The notes under the pieces are model-generated. The model was not told the DNA's origin, did not search any database, and saw nothing but the letters and a program-made list of their open reading frames with translations. From positions 1-18,285 of the forward strand of contig JANXTN010000336.1 of assembly GCA_025352435.1 (NCBI GenBank): 18,285 bases of DNA. The letters are read 5' to 3'. The stretch is from Ferruginibacter sp. (GTDB taxonomy: Bacteria; Bacteroidota; Bacteroidia; Chitinophagales; Chitinophagaceae). The translations under genes were made by a program, and so were the position numbers. Below, in pieces: positions 6,522 to 14,209 of this stretch (its first letter is position 1; each line of letters starts with the position of its first letter).

Positions 6522-7289
6522 CTATTTCGCTTTAAACTTACTAATTGCTTCTTTGCTAAAACTACTCAGAATTAATTTGCCACTGATGAGTGCACGTTCG
6601 TGCAACAATGTATCCCAGTTTTCTGTTCCTTTCCAAAATATTTTTTTCATTTCTGCCATTGCTTCGGGGTTTGAGTGGGTCAAAGTATTAGCGAGTCTTT
6701 TGATCGCCTCATCCATATTCACAACGTTTTCATGCACTTCTGCAAACAATCCTTTCTTCTTTGCCCAGTCGCTGTTGCGCCACATGTTGGCATCTATTGA
6801 GAGTGCACTAAAAGCTGCAATGCCTATTTTTCTTTCTACTGCAGGTCCCACTACAAAAGGACCAATACCTACAGCAAGTTCGCTAAGTTTTATGTCACAA
6901 CCCTCTACTGCAATAGCATAGTCTGCAGCAGCAGCAATGCCTACACCGCCGCCTACACATTTACCGTGTATGCGGGCAATAATAAATTTAGGGCAACGGC
7001 GCATGTTGTTTATTACATTTGCAAAGCCGCTAAAAAATTTTTCTCCGCCGGCAATGCTATTAATTTGGAGCAGTTCATCAAAAGATGCACCTGAGCAAAA
7101 TGCTCTGTCTCCCGAACTTTTTAAGATGATCACTTTTGTCTCTGCATGTGTACCTGCAAAATGAATTTCGTGGGCCAGTTTTTCCAGTTGTTTGGTGGGC
7201 ATCGAATTACTTTGTGGGTGCCCAAATTCTATGGTGGTGATACCTGCGTGTGTTTCGGTAATTACGTATCCTTCTTGTGTTTCAATCAT
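6522..7289 (-). CDS. Enoyl-CoA hydratase/isomerase family protein
   Basis: A 255-residue crotonase-fold protein acting on acyl-CoA thioesters in the cytoplasm. The oxyanion-hole segments are visible as DRAFCSGASFDE (61-72) and IHGKCVGGGVGIAAAADYAIA (108-127). In two-glutamate hydratases the first catalytic glutamate follows the GGG of the second segment; here that position is G117. The second glutamate is kept as E137 in KLSELAVGIGPFVVG. The enzyme may therefore be a hydratase with altered chemistry or an isomerase/hydrolase of the same fold. It lies 68 bp after PaaZ on the same strand, suggesting work on a product of ring cleavage or on short-chain acyl-CoAs, and a terminator follows its stop. 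PaaG and PaaF from classical phenylacetate operons do not resemble it closely, so no symbol is given. Superfamily certain, substrate unknown. Confidence 0.9.
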   Translation of the reverse strand: MIETQEGYVITETHAGITTIEFGHPQSNSMPTKQLEKLAHEIHFAGTHAETKVIILKSSGDRAFCSGASFDELLQINSIAGGEKFFSGFANVINNMRRCPKFIIARIHGKCVGGGVGIAAAADYAIAVEGCDIKLSELAVGIGPFVVGPAVERKIGIAAFSALSIDANMWRNSDWAKKKGLFAEVHENVVNMDEAIKRLANTLTHSNPEAMAEMKKIFWKGTENWDTLLHERALISGKLILSSFSKEAISKFKAK

Positions 7290-7297
7290 GTTATTTT

Positions 7298-7335
7298 GGT
7301 TTTATCGCAAAGGCGCTACAGCGCAAAGGTTTTAT
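7298..7335. repeat. Short intergenic direct repeat with CGCAAAGG units
   Basis: Between paaZ and the hydratase, GGTTTTAT (7298-7305, 7328-7335) and CGCAAAGG (7306-7313, 7322-7329) each occur twice, and the centre GCGCTACAGCGC is a small palindrome. CGCAAAG-type units are, to my recollection, common intergenic repeats in Bacteroidota genomes, so this may be one degenerate copy. It could also form a hairpin in the paaZ-hydratase message. Confidence 0.45.
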
Positions 7336-7357
7336 TTTTTTAGTAAAATGTTTTTTT

Positions 7358-9442
7358 TTAACTATCAATTTTATTCCTCATTTCCACCATCGTTAAAATG
7401 GTTCCAACACCAACAGTTTCATTGGTATCATCCAAAATTTCTACAAACCATTTGACAATTCCTTTTGGTATATTCTGCCCCTGTACAAATGGTACCTCGG
7501 GATTGATGTCTTTTAATTCCTGCGCTGTTTTTTCCTTACAGGTAAAACGAATGTAAATAGAATTGCCCGCATACACCGGTTTTACAAACCGCAAATCATC
7601 TATACCATAATTTAACAACACAGGATTTTTTTCAAAGCTGCTCACAAACAAACCTGCTGCCGCACTGTTTAAAAAATAACCATGAGCTACCTGTTCTGTA
7701 AACATGGTGCCTGTAAAATCTGTTTCTCTTTTATGCGCATAAAAATGATCACCTGTTAAGTCTGCAAATGCATCGATATCCTCAGAAGTAATTAATCGCT
7801 TTTCGCTGATGAGCTGGTCACCAATTTTTAACTCTTCAAAATATTTTTTAAATGGATGTACTGCTTCAATATTTCCGGTTGCATTTGGCTGGTAAACATT
7901 GCTTATGGCTGTGATCATGTCGGGTGAACCCTGTATGGCCGTACGTTGCAGGTAATGTTTTACACCACGCATGCCACCCATTTCCTCTCCGCCACCGGCT
8001 CGTCCCGGACCGCCATGGACTAATGATGGAAGTGGTGAACCATGACCTGTACTTTCTTTTGCACAAGCCGCATTTAACACCAAAATTCTTCCGTGGTGGG
8101 TTGCTGCGCCTATTACATATTGCTTTGCAATTTTTGCATCTGCAGTTACAATAGATGAACACAAACTACCTTTTCCTTTTTTACTTAAGGCGATAGCATC
8201 GTAAATATCTTTATACGGCATGATGGTACTTACCGGACCGAAGGCTTCAATATTGTGCGGTTCCTCACTGGTAAACGGAGTTGTGTTTAATAATAATATC
8301 GGGCTTAAAAATGCACCCGCTTTTTCATCGGCATCTATTACTGCTACACTATCGAGTGAACCATAAATTATTTGTGAAGACGCTAATATTTTTTGTACCT
8401 GACCGCGTACATCATTGCGCTGATCTTGCCCAGCCAATGCACCCATTCTAACTTTTTCGTTTAAAGGGTTACCAATGGCAGTGGCTGCCAATGCAGCGCC
8501 GATGGCCTTTTGCACCGCTTCTATTTGATTCTCAGGAGCAAATATCCTGCGAATGCCGGTACATTTCTGTCCAGCTTTCACCGTCATTTCTTTTTTAATT
8601 TCTTTAATAAAAATATCCCATTCAGCCATTCCGGGTTCTACATCTGCACCAAGTACAATACAGTTTAAAGAATCAGCCTCCATATTAAACGGAACACTTT
8701 CTTTTAAAATGTTTGGATGAGATTTTAATTTTAAACCCGTATCAGCAGAACCTGTAAAAGTTACAACATCTTGGGACGTTACATGATCTAACATATCCCC
8801 TGCGCTGCCGCAAATAAGTTGCAGTGCGCCTTCGGGTAAAATGTTAGAAGCGATAATTTCTCTCACCACCGCTTCTGTTAAATAAGAAGTAACGGTTGCA
8901 GGTTTTACTACCGCGGGCATCCCTGCTAATAAATTGCAGGCAATTTTTTCCAACATACCCCATACCGGAAAATTGTATGCATTTATGTGTACTGCAACAC
9001 CTTCTTTAGGTACCAAAATATGGTGACCCATAAAAGTATTTTCTTTGCTCAGGTTTATTGAGTCTCCATCCAGACAAAAAGATTCATCTGGTAATTTTCT
9101 GCGCAGGGTTGCATTGCTAAATAGATTTCCAATACCGCCATCAATATCTATCCAGCTGTCTATTCTTGTTGCACCACTTTGGTAACTAATGTTGTAAAAA
9201 GTTTCTTTGTGTTTAAGCAGATGCAATGCAAGCGCACGCAGCATTCTTCCTCTTTGCTGGAAAGTCATTTTACGAAGTGCCGGGTTTCCGTTCTCTCTGG
9301 CATATTTTAAAACAGCCTCGAAATCCAATCCTTTTGAAGTTGCATTTGTAATGATTGAACCGTTAACAGCGTTGTATAATTCAACCCCGTCTCCATCTCC
9401 TTCTATCCAGCTTCCTGTAACGTAATTTCCCAATTTTTGCAT
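7358..9442 (-). CDS. paaZ: Bifunctional PaaZ: 3-oxo-5,6-dehydrosuberyl-CoA semialdehyde dehydrogenase / oxepin-CoA hydrolase
   Basis: This 694-residue enzyme opens the oxepin-CoA ring in aerobic phenylacetate breakdown and oxidises the resulting aldehyde with NADP. The N-terminal aldehyde dehydrogenase domain (about 1-515) shows PKEGVAVHINAYNFPVWG, FTGSADTG, the general base E255 in NMEADS and the nucleophile C294 in KAGQKCTG. The C-terminal MaoC-like hydratase domain (about 530-690) shows LTGDHFYAHKRE with D565 and H570, followed by VAHGYFLNS. These correspond to E256, C295, D561 and H566 of the E. coli enzyme, and the length is close to E. coli PaaZ, so the protein looks fully active. An in-frame TTG 6 bp upstream (9448) is possible, but the ATG at 9442 is the better start. 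The hydratase gene follows after 68 bp. No paaABCDE, paaK or paaG is seen nearby. Confidence 0.95.
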   Translation of the reverse strand: MQKLGNYVTGSWIEGDGDGVELYNAVNGSIITNATSKGLDFEAVLKYARENGNPALRKMTFQQRGRMLRALALHLLKHKETFYNISYQSGATRIDSWIDIDGGIGNLFSNATLRRKLPDESFCLDGDSINLSKENTFMGHHILVPKEGVAVHINAYNFPVWGMLEKIACNLLAGMPAVVKPATVTSYLTEAVVREIIASNILPEGALQLICGSAGDMLDHVTSQDVVTFTGSADTGLKLKSHPNILKESVPFNMEADSLNCIVLGADVEPGMAEWDIFIKEIKKEMTVKAGQKCTGIRRIFAPENQIEAVQKAIGAALAATAIGNPLNEKVRMGALAGQDQRNDVRGQVQKILASSQIIYGSLDSVAVIDADEKAGAFLSPILLLNTTPFTSEEPHNIEAFGPVSTIMPYKDIYDAIALSKKGKGSLCSSIVTADAKIAKQYVIGAATHHGRILVLNAACAKESTGHGSPLPSLVHGGPGRAGGGEEMGGMRGVKHYLQRTAIQGSPDMITAISNVYQPNATGNIEAVHPFKKYFEELKIGDQLISEKRLITSEDIDAFADLTGDHFYAHKRETDFTGTMFTEQVAHGYFLNSAAAGLFVSSFEKNPVLLNYGIDDLRFVKPVYAGNSIYIRFTCKEKTAQELKDINPEVPFVQGQNIPKGIVKWFVEILDDTNETVGVGTILTMVEMRNKIDS

Positions 9443-9523
9443 AAACAAATTTATGGTAGGGATTTGTAATAAAAATATAAAAGCGATTTGGAAATAGCTT
9501 CTAAAAATTATTCCTTAATTAAA

Positions 9524-9571
9524 ATTATAAATGCCTTGTAAACTTAGTTAAGTTCACAAGGCATTTATAAT
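9524..9571 (-). terminator. Long hairpin terminator after adenylate kinase
   Basis: Two 23-base arms (9524-9546 and 9549-9571) are complementary with a single mismatch and a 2-base centre. The structure begins 14 bp after the adk stop and is followed on the minus strand by T-rich sequence. It therefore fits an intrinsic terminator that separates adk from paaZ. The arm core is ATGCCTTGT/ACAAGGCAT. With such a tight turn the innermost pairs probably do not form. Confidence 0.8.
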
Positions 9572-9585
9572 AATTCAAACCTTCA

Positions 9586-10161
9586 CTACATTCTCTTTTC
9601 AATTTCCGCAGATAACCTTTCAAAAATCTCATCAATACTGCCTTCTCCCGGCACCATTACAACTTTATCAGATTTGCGGTAATAGTCTGCTACCGCTTCT
9701 GTTTTGTTTTTATATTCTGCGACTCTTGCAGCTATAATTGCTTCGTCGGTATCATCACTTCTACCGCTTGATCTTCCTCTATTTAAAATGCGTTTCACCA
9801 ATTCTTCTTCACTCACATCCAGCGCTAGCATAACTTTTACAGGTGTTTTTTTTATCTCCAATAAACTGTCCAATGCTTCTGCCTGAGTTGCCGTTCTCGG
9901 AAAACCATCAAACAAAAAACCTTTTGCCTGCGGATTTTCTTCCAAGGCAGTACTTATCATTCCTACTACAACTTCATCAGGAACTAAATGACCTTTGTCC
10001 ATTAATTTTTTTGCTTCTAAACCCAAAGCAGTTTGTTGGGCTATTTGAGAGCGCAACAAATCACCCGTGCTTAAATGAACAAGATGGAACTTCTCAATTA
10101 TTTTTTCACTCTGAGTACCTTTTCCGCTACCGGGAGGACCAAAAAGTATTAAATTAAACAT
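9586..10161 (-). CDS. adk: Adenylate kinase
   Basis: This 191-residue enzyme interconverts ATP plus AMP with two ADP and sets the adenylate energy balance. Visible features are the P-loop GPPGSGKGT (8-16), the AMP-binding STGDLLR (31-37), FDGFPRT (84-90) and the LID region NRGRSSGRSDDTDE (127-140). The LID is short and has no zinc-binding cysteines, the form usual in Bacteroidota, and the length fits the short class. The ATG at 10161 gives the standard MFNLILFGPPG opening. The gene lies 85 bp after the SNF2 gene on the same strand and ends at its own strong hairpin, so it may be transcribed alone or by read-through from upstream. Identification is secure. Confidence 0.97.
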   Translation of the reverse strand: MFNLILFGPPGSGKGTQSEKIIEKFHLVHLSTGDLLRSQIAQQTALGLEAKKLMDKGHLVPDEVVVGMISTALEENPQAKGFLFDGFPRTATQAEALDSLLEIKKTPVKVMLALDVSEEELVKRILNRGRSSGRSDDTDEAIIAARVAEYKNKTEAVADYYRKSDKVVMVPGEGSIDEIFERLSAEIEKRM

Positions 10162-10246
10162 AAGTCGTAGTAAAGTTTTCGATTCGAGTAAAGATAAGGT
10201 AAATTATATTTTTTGCGAAGGATGATAAAACCTCAAAATTATACGT

Positions 10247-13200
10247 TTAAGAAAACAAGTACTCCACATCTGATTTACTGAGCGCTTTTACAAAATTTGC
10301 ATCGTCTGCTATCAATTCTTTTGCAAGTATTTTCTTTCTTTCCTGCAGCTGTAAAATTTTATCTTCAATAGTGTCAATACAAATCATACGGTAGGCAAAT
10401 ATGTTTTTTGTCTGCCCAATCCTGTGCGTTCTGTCAATAGCCTGTTGCTCCACAGCCGGGTTCCACCAAGGATCTACGATGTATACATAATCTGCCGCTG
10501 TAAGGTTAAGCCCTACACCACCGGCTTTTAATGAAATTAAAAACACTCGGCACTCATCGTTGTTCTGAAAATTTTGTATAGCCTTTTCTCTATCAGGTGC
10601 CGATGTACTTCCATCAAAATATTCAAATGGGATATTATTCTCTGTCAGTTTTTGTTTTATTAATGCGAGCATTCCTAGGAATTGAGAAAATATCAAAGCT
10701 TTGTGATCACCAATATTTTCAACGATCTCTCTTGTAAGTTCTTCCAGTTTTATGGAGTGATTCGGAAATTTATCCTCTTCATTTAATATTGCCGGACTGT
10801 CACAAATCTGTCGCAATTTCATTAACCCCTGCAAAATAGTAAGCTGCGATTTTTGAATACCTTGTTCCTCTATTGTTCCAAGTATTTTATCTCTGTAACT
10901 GTTGCGGTAAGCATCGTAAATTTTACGCTGCTCTTTTTCCATTTCACAAAAAAGAATCTGCTCCGTTTTTTCGGGTAAATCTTTTGCAACCTGCTCTTTT
11001 GTACGGCGCAGAATAAAAGGGTACAACAATTTGCGTAAATGTTCTTTTTGCTCTTGCTCACCAAATTTGTCAATAGGCGTCGCAAATTCATTTCTAAAAA
11101 ATTCCATAGTACCAAGCAATCCCGGATTTAAGAAATTCATTTGCGCATAAATATCAAATGTATTGTTTTGCAAAGGCGTACCGCTCATGCAAACACGGTT
11201 GGTGGCATTGAGTAACGATGCTGCTTTTGTAACTTTTGATGATGGATTTTTTATTGCCTGGCTTTCATCCAAGACCACATAATCAAAATGTATTTTTAAA
11301 AACAGTTGTATATCGCTGCGCAGTGTGCCGTATGTAGTAATGATGATATTTGCAGCTTTCAATTCTTCCACATTTCTACTGCGGGTGCTGCCATGGTGCA
11401 CATGCGCTACAAGCGAAGGGGTGAACTTTTTTATTTCATTCTGCCAGTTATAAATCAACGTCGTTGGGCATACCACAATTGAAATTAAGGATTCGTTGGT
11501 TGCTTTAAAATGGTCCAACATCGTTAGTGCCTGCACCGTTTTACCAAGTCCCATATCATCTGCTAAAATTCCGCCCCAGCCCACATCATTTAGATAACTT
11601 AACCAACGGTAACCTGCCAATTGGTATGGACGTAAAATTGGCTCAAGTTGAGATGGAGCCTCTATTTCAGGAATGTTTTTATATTCTCTCAAGCGCTCAT
11701 ATTTTTCATCCAGCGCAAAACTCATCTCTTCCTCATTTCTGTTTTCGTACAAGTCATCTATCACACTCATGTGGTATTTGCTCAGGCGAAGTTTGTCGCT
11801 TCTGCCATCACCCACTTTAAATAACAATGAGTATTTTTTTAGCCATTCATCAGGTAATATTCCTAATGTACCATCGCCTAGTTGCACAAAGGATCTTTTA
11901 TCAGCCAGAGCCTGTTTGATATCTGCAATACCCACACGCTGTTCTCCGAATTCTATTTCCACTTTTGCATCAAACCAATCTTGCCCGCTGCTCACATGAA
12001 TATTTGTAGTTGGTCTTGCGGTGTTAAACCTAAAGTTTTTCAATGCCTCAAAACCAAACACGGGTATCTTCATTTCCTTCATAGCATCTACAAAAAGAAA
12101 GAACCAGTTGTTGCGCAATACATCTGCACCACGCAATACAAGGCTACCCGTTTCCTGCTTTGTAATAAAGCCTGAGTGCAGACTTTCAAGCTTTGCCATA
12201 AAAAGATCTTCCGCATCTTTATTGCGATAAATCTGCAAAATTTTATCACCATCAGGAATTATTAATATTTCTTTATCACCCGCTTTTGTTTCAAAGCCTT
12301 TGTAAGAAAATACAGGTTGAAAAAGTAAATATTCACCACGCTCCTGTAACATTAATTTAATGTCAGGCATAGAAACTTTTACTTCCTTTACCAACGATTT
12401 ATCAAACTCTACTTCATATTCTTTGGTTAATGGAATAATAATATTTTCCATTTTTTCTGCCCAGTTGCTTTTGCTCAACGCAATGTTTCCCTCTCTGACA
12501 AACTTCTCCGCCTGCATTACATCCTCAGTTTTCTGCCAGGTGTACATTACATCTTCGTACAAAAACACGAGGCTGTTGCCTGATTTGTTTTCGGTAAATG
12601 CAACAGGCTCGCCACCAATTTTTACCATGCACGAAATTTCGAATTGGCTTTTTTTAGCAGCAACTTTAAATACCGGCGAAAGGAATTCATCGCTCAGTTC
12701 CATCTCCACCAAATTAGCAGTCTTTAGTTTTTTTGATGATGGCAAAATAAATACGAATGGATTGTTACACTGTTCATCAAATATCTTTCTCAGCTTTGGA
12801 TGAAGGTATTCGGTGATCAATTGTTTCGTTTCTTCCGGCAGATCATCACCATCGGTATGTATAATATTTTCCCAAATACCGCTAAATGGTGAGTTGCGAT
12901 TGAGGTATTTGTTTATCTCGTTTTCCTGCAGTTTTCTTACCTGCTGAAAAAGCGATTTATCGTCCTCAGAAAAATCAGAAGTATCAACAAACTTTGTAAG
13001 GTCTATCAATTCAGTTTTGCCTAAATATTTTTTGTTGTCTTCATCAGGTTCGCCCTGTATAGCATCAACGGTAAAGCCGGGATAATTTTTTGAATTGAAA
13101 TTAAACACCAAACCCAAACGCATTCTCTTCATTGTACTCACTTCTTTTTCTTCTTTCTGCACATTTGCAATGGGCACAAATGCAGGAACTGTTCTGTAAG

Positions 13201-14017
13201 TTGGAATAGGAGATGGAGTAGCCGCAACCACACGCTTTATAGAAGTATCCAATACTTTTAAAAACGGTTTGCTGTCTTTATATGTAAATTCAAATTTGCC
13301 TGTTAAATCATCTTCAAGGCTATAACCGTAAATCTGTAATAATTTATTTTTTTCCTTATCTCGGTTGCGAATACTATCAAAATATTCGGCTCCATAGCTT
13401 TGCAAAAGCTGTACAAACAATAATACTTTGTGTTCGCACAACGGGTGCATGGCTTCACTACACATGCAGGAAGTATCAAAATTTCGTTCATCATTTTTTT
13501 GAATAACTAACGGATATTTTTCCCCCTTAATAATTAATTCTGCTTCTACTCTTTCATCAGCAGCTTTTAAAATAGTTGCTTTTGCAGTCTGCATCAATTC
13601 TTCTGCCTCGTGAAAAATAGAAGGCGATGAAAGCATTTTGATCATTTTTAGATCAATGTTTTTCATCTTTGCAACGGAGTGCATTTGGTTATACTGTATA
13701 GCGCTGCTGTGCAATAAATTTTTATCAACCATATCCTGCAAACGCAGTAAACCAGCAGCTTCGTGGCGACAGATATCTCCCAGATTATACGGGCAACTGC
13801 AACGAAGGTTCATTGCTTTTGCATCGCTGTATTTCTCAATATATACTTTGTAAAATGTGCTGTATACATCGTCCTTAACTCTAAAGACGATGTTGCTCAT
13901 AAGTTCATCGTGTTCTACGAGCTCTACATAATTGAGCGATTGAATTTTTTTTCCACGGCGAATAACTTCATCTGTACCGTTATTGTAAATATGCTTAATT
14001 AGATGTGGTAATGCCAA
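10247..14017 (-). CDS. SNF2-family ATPase/helicase with two N-terminal SWIM-type zinc motifs
   Basis: A 1256-residue Swi2/Snf2 ATPase, expected to translocate on double-stranded DNA and remodel protein-DNA complexes. The N-terminal region carries two CxC...CxH motifs: C73-x-C75, C83-x-H85, and C184-x-C186, C194-x-H196. A middle region of about 550 residues has no motif I recognise. The SNF2 motor occupies about 790-1240: LRPYQLAGYRWL (796-807), P-loop MGLGKT (822-827), DESQ (917-920), SGTPLQNN (945-952), then SLKAGGVGLNLTAAD (1162-1176) and QQAIDRTHRIGQ (1191-1202). All motor motifs are intact. The start is a TTG at 14017: a stop lies 15 bp upstream and the next in-frame ATG is residue 40. 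Large SWIM/SNF2 proteins like this are widespread in bacteria, with role unproven. It is divergent from the L,D-transpeptidase gene and shows no partner genes of a defence cluster. Confidence 0.93.
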   Translation of the reverse strand: MALPHLIKHIYNNGTDEVIRRGKKIQSLNYVELVEHDELMSNIVFRVKDDVYSTFYKVYIEKYSDAKAMNLRCSCPYNLGDICRHEAAGLLRLQDMVDKNLLHSSAIQYNQMHSVAKMKNIDLKMIKMLSSPSIFHEAEELMQTAKATILKAADERVEAELIIKGEKYPLVIQKNDERNFDTSCMCSEAMHPLCEHKVLLFVQLLQSYGAEYFDSIRNRDKEKNKLLQIYGYSLEDDLTGKFEFTYKDSKPFLKVLDTSIKRVVAATPSPIPTYRTVPAFVPIANVQKEEKEVSTMKRMRLGLVFNFNSKNYPGFTVDAIQGEPDEDNKKYLGKTELIDLTKFVDTSDFSEDDKSLFQQVRKLQENEINKYLNRNSPFSGIWENIIHTDGDDLPEETKQLITEYLHPKLRKIFDEQCNNPFVFILPSSKKLKTANLVEMELSDEFLSPVFKVAAKKSQFEISCMVKIGGEPVAFTENKSGNSLVFLYEDVMYTWQKTEDVMQAEKFVREGNIALSKSNWAEKMENIIIPLTKEYEVEFDKSLVKEVKVSMPDIKLMLQERGEYLLFQPVFSYKGFETKAGDKEILIIPDGDKILQIYRNKDAEDLFMAKLESLHSGFITKQETGSLVLRGADVLRNNWFFLFVDAMKEMKIPVFGFEALKNFRFNTARPTTNIHVSSGQDWFDAKVEIEFGEQRVGIADIKQALADKRSFVQLGDGTLGILPDEWLKKYSLLFKVGDGRSDKLRLSKYHMSVIDDLYENRNEEEMSFALDEKYERLREYKNIPEIEAPSQLEPILRPYQLAGYRWLSYLNDVGWGGILADDMGLGKTVQALTMLDHFKATNESLISIVVCPTTLIYNWQNEIKKFTPSLVAHVHHGSTRSRNVEELKAANIIITTYGTLRSDIQLFLKIHFDYVVLDESQAIKNPSSKVTKAASLLNATNRVCMSGTPLQNNTFDIYAQMNFLNPGLLGTMEFFRNEFATPIDKFGEQEQKEHLRKLLYPFILRRTKEQVAKDLPEKTEQILFCEMEKEQRKIYDAYRNSYRDKILGTIEEQGIQKSQLTILQGLMKLRQICDSPAILNEEDKFPNHSIKLEELTREIVENIGDHKALIFSQFLGMLALIKQKLTENNIPFEYFDGSTSAPDREKAIQNFQNNDECRVFLISLKAGGVGLNLTAADYVYIVDPWWNPAVEQQAIDRTHRIGQTKNIFAYRMICIDTIEDKILQLQERKKILAKELIADDANFVKALSKSDVEYLFS

Positions 14018-14055
14018 AGAAAAAATTATTTATGTATGATGAATTTATTTTGGCA

Positions 14056-14077
14056 GGTGAATAAGCAGCTATTTACC
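14056..14077. promoter_or_regulatory. Imperfect inverted repeat between the SNF2 and L,D-transpeptidase genes
   Basis: GGTGAATA and TATTTACC (8 bp with one G-U pair) flank AGCAGC in the 192-bp divergent intergenic region, 39 bp from the SNF2 start. It may be an operator or a leader hairpin for the SNF2 gene. The rest of the region shows no promoter I would defend. Confidence 0.25.
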
Positions 14078-14209
14078 GACCGCATTGTGCAAGGTACGCC
14101 AGTAATTTTAGCTTACAAAGGATAATGAATTATTAATGTATTATGTTTAGTAAAAAGATGTGAGATCAATTTTTAAAAAGGCATACAATTTGTAAATGGA
14201 ACCTCTCAT

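Noticed and set aside
6454..6921. Plus-strand open frame of about 155 codons opposite the enoyl-CoA hydratase
   Set aside because: It overlaps a well-supported gene and the terminator, its translation resembles no protein I know, and antisense open frames are expected here.
9446..9453. TAAATTTG on the minus strand just before paaZ
   Set aside because: It is 4 bp from the ATG, so transcription would start at or inside the start codon, and there is no -33 element.
10234..10241. TAATTTTG on the minus strand, a match to the Bacteroidota -7 element, upstream of adk
   Set aside because: No TTTG -33 element was found at the right distance, and a six-base match is easily found by chance in this AT-rich DNA.
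12360..12803. Plus-strand open frame of 147 codons opposite the SNF2 gene
   Set aside because: It lies fully inside a gene with a clear protein family; the translation is Ser/Phe/Leu-rich, as expected for the antisense of lysine- and glutamate-rich coding sequence.
10247..14017. SNF2 helicase as part of a phage-defence system
   Set aside because: The neighbours are adk and an L,D-transpeptidase; no nuclease, methylase or other defence partner is adjacent, and the Uma2 protein is more than 1.5 kb away across a convergent junction.
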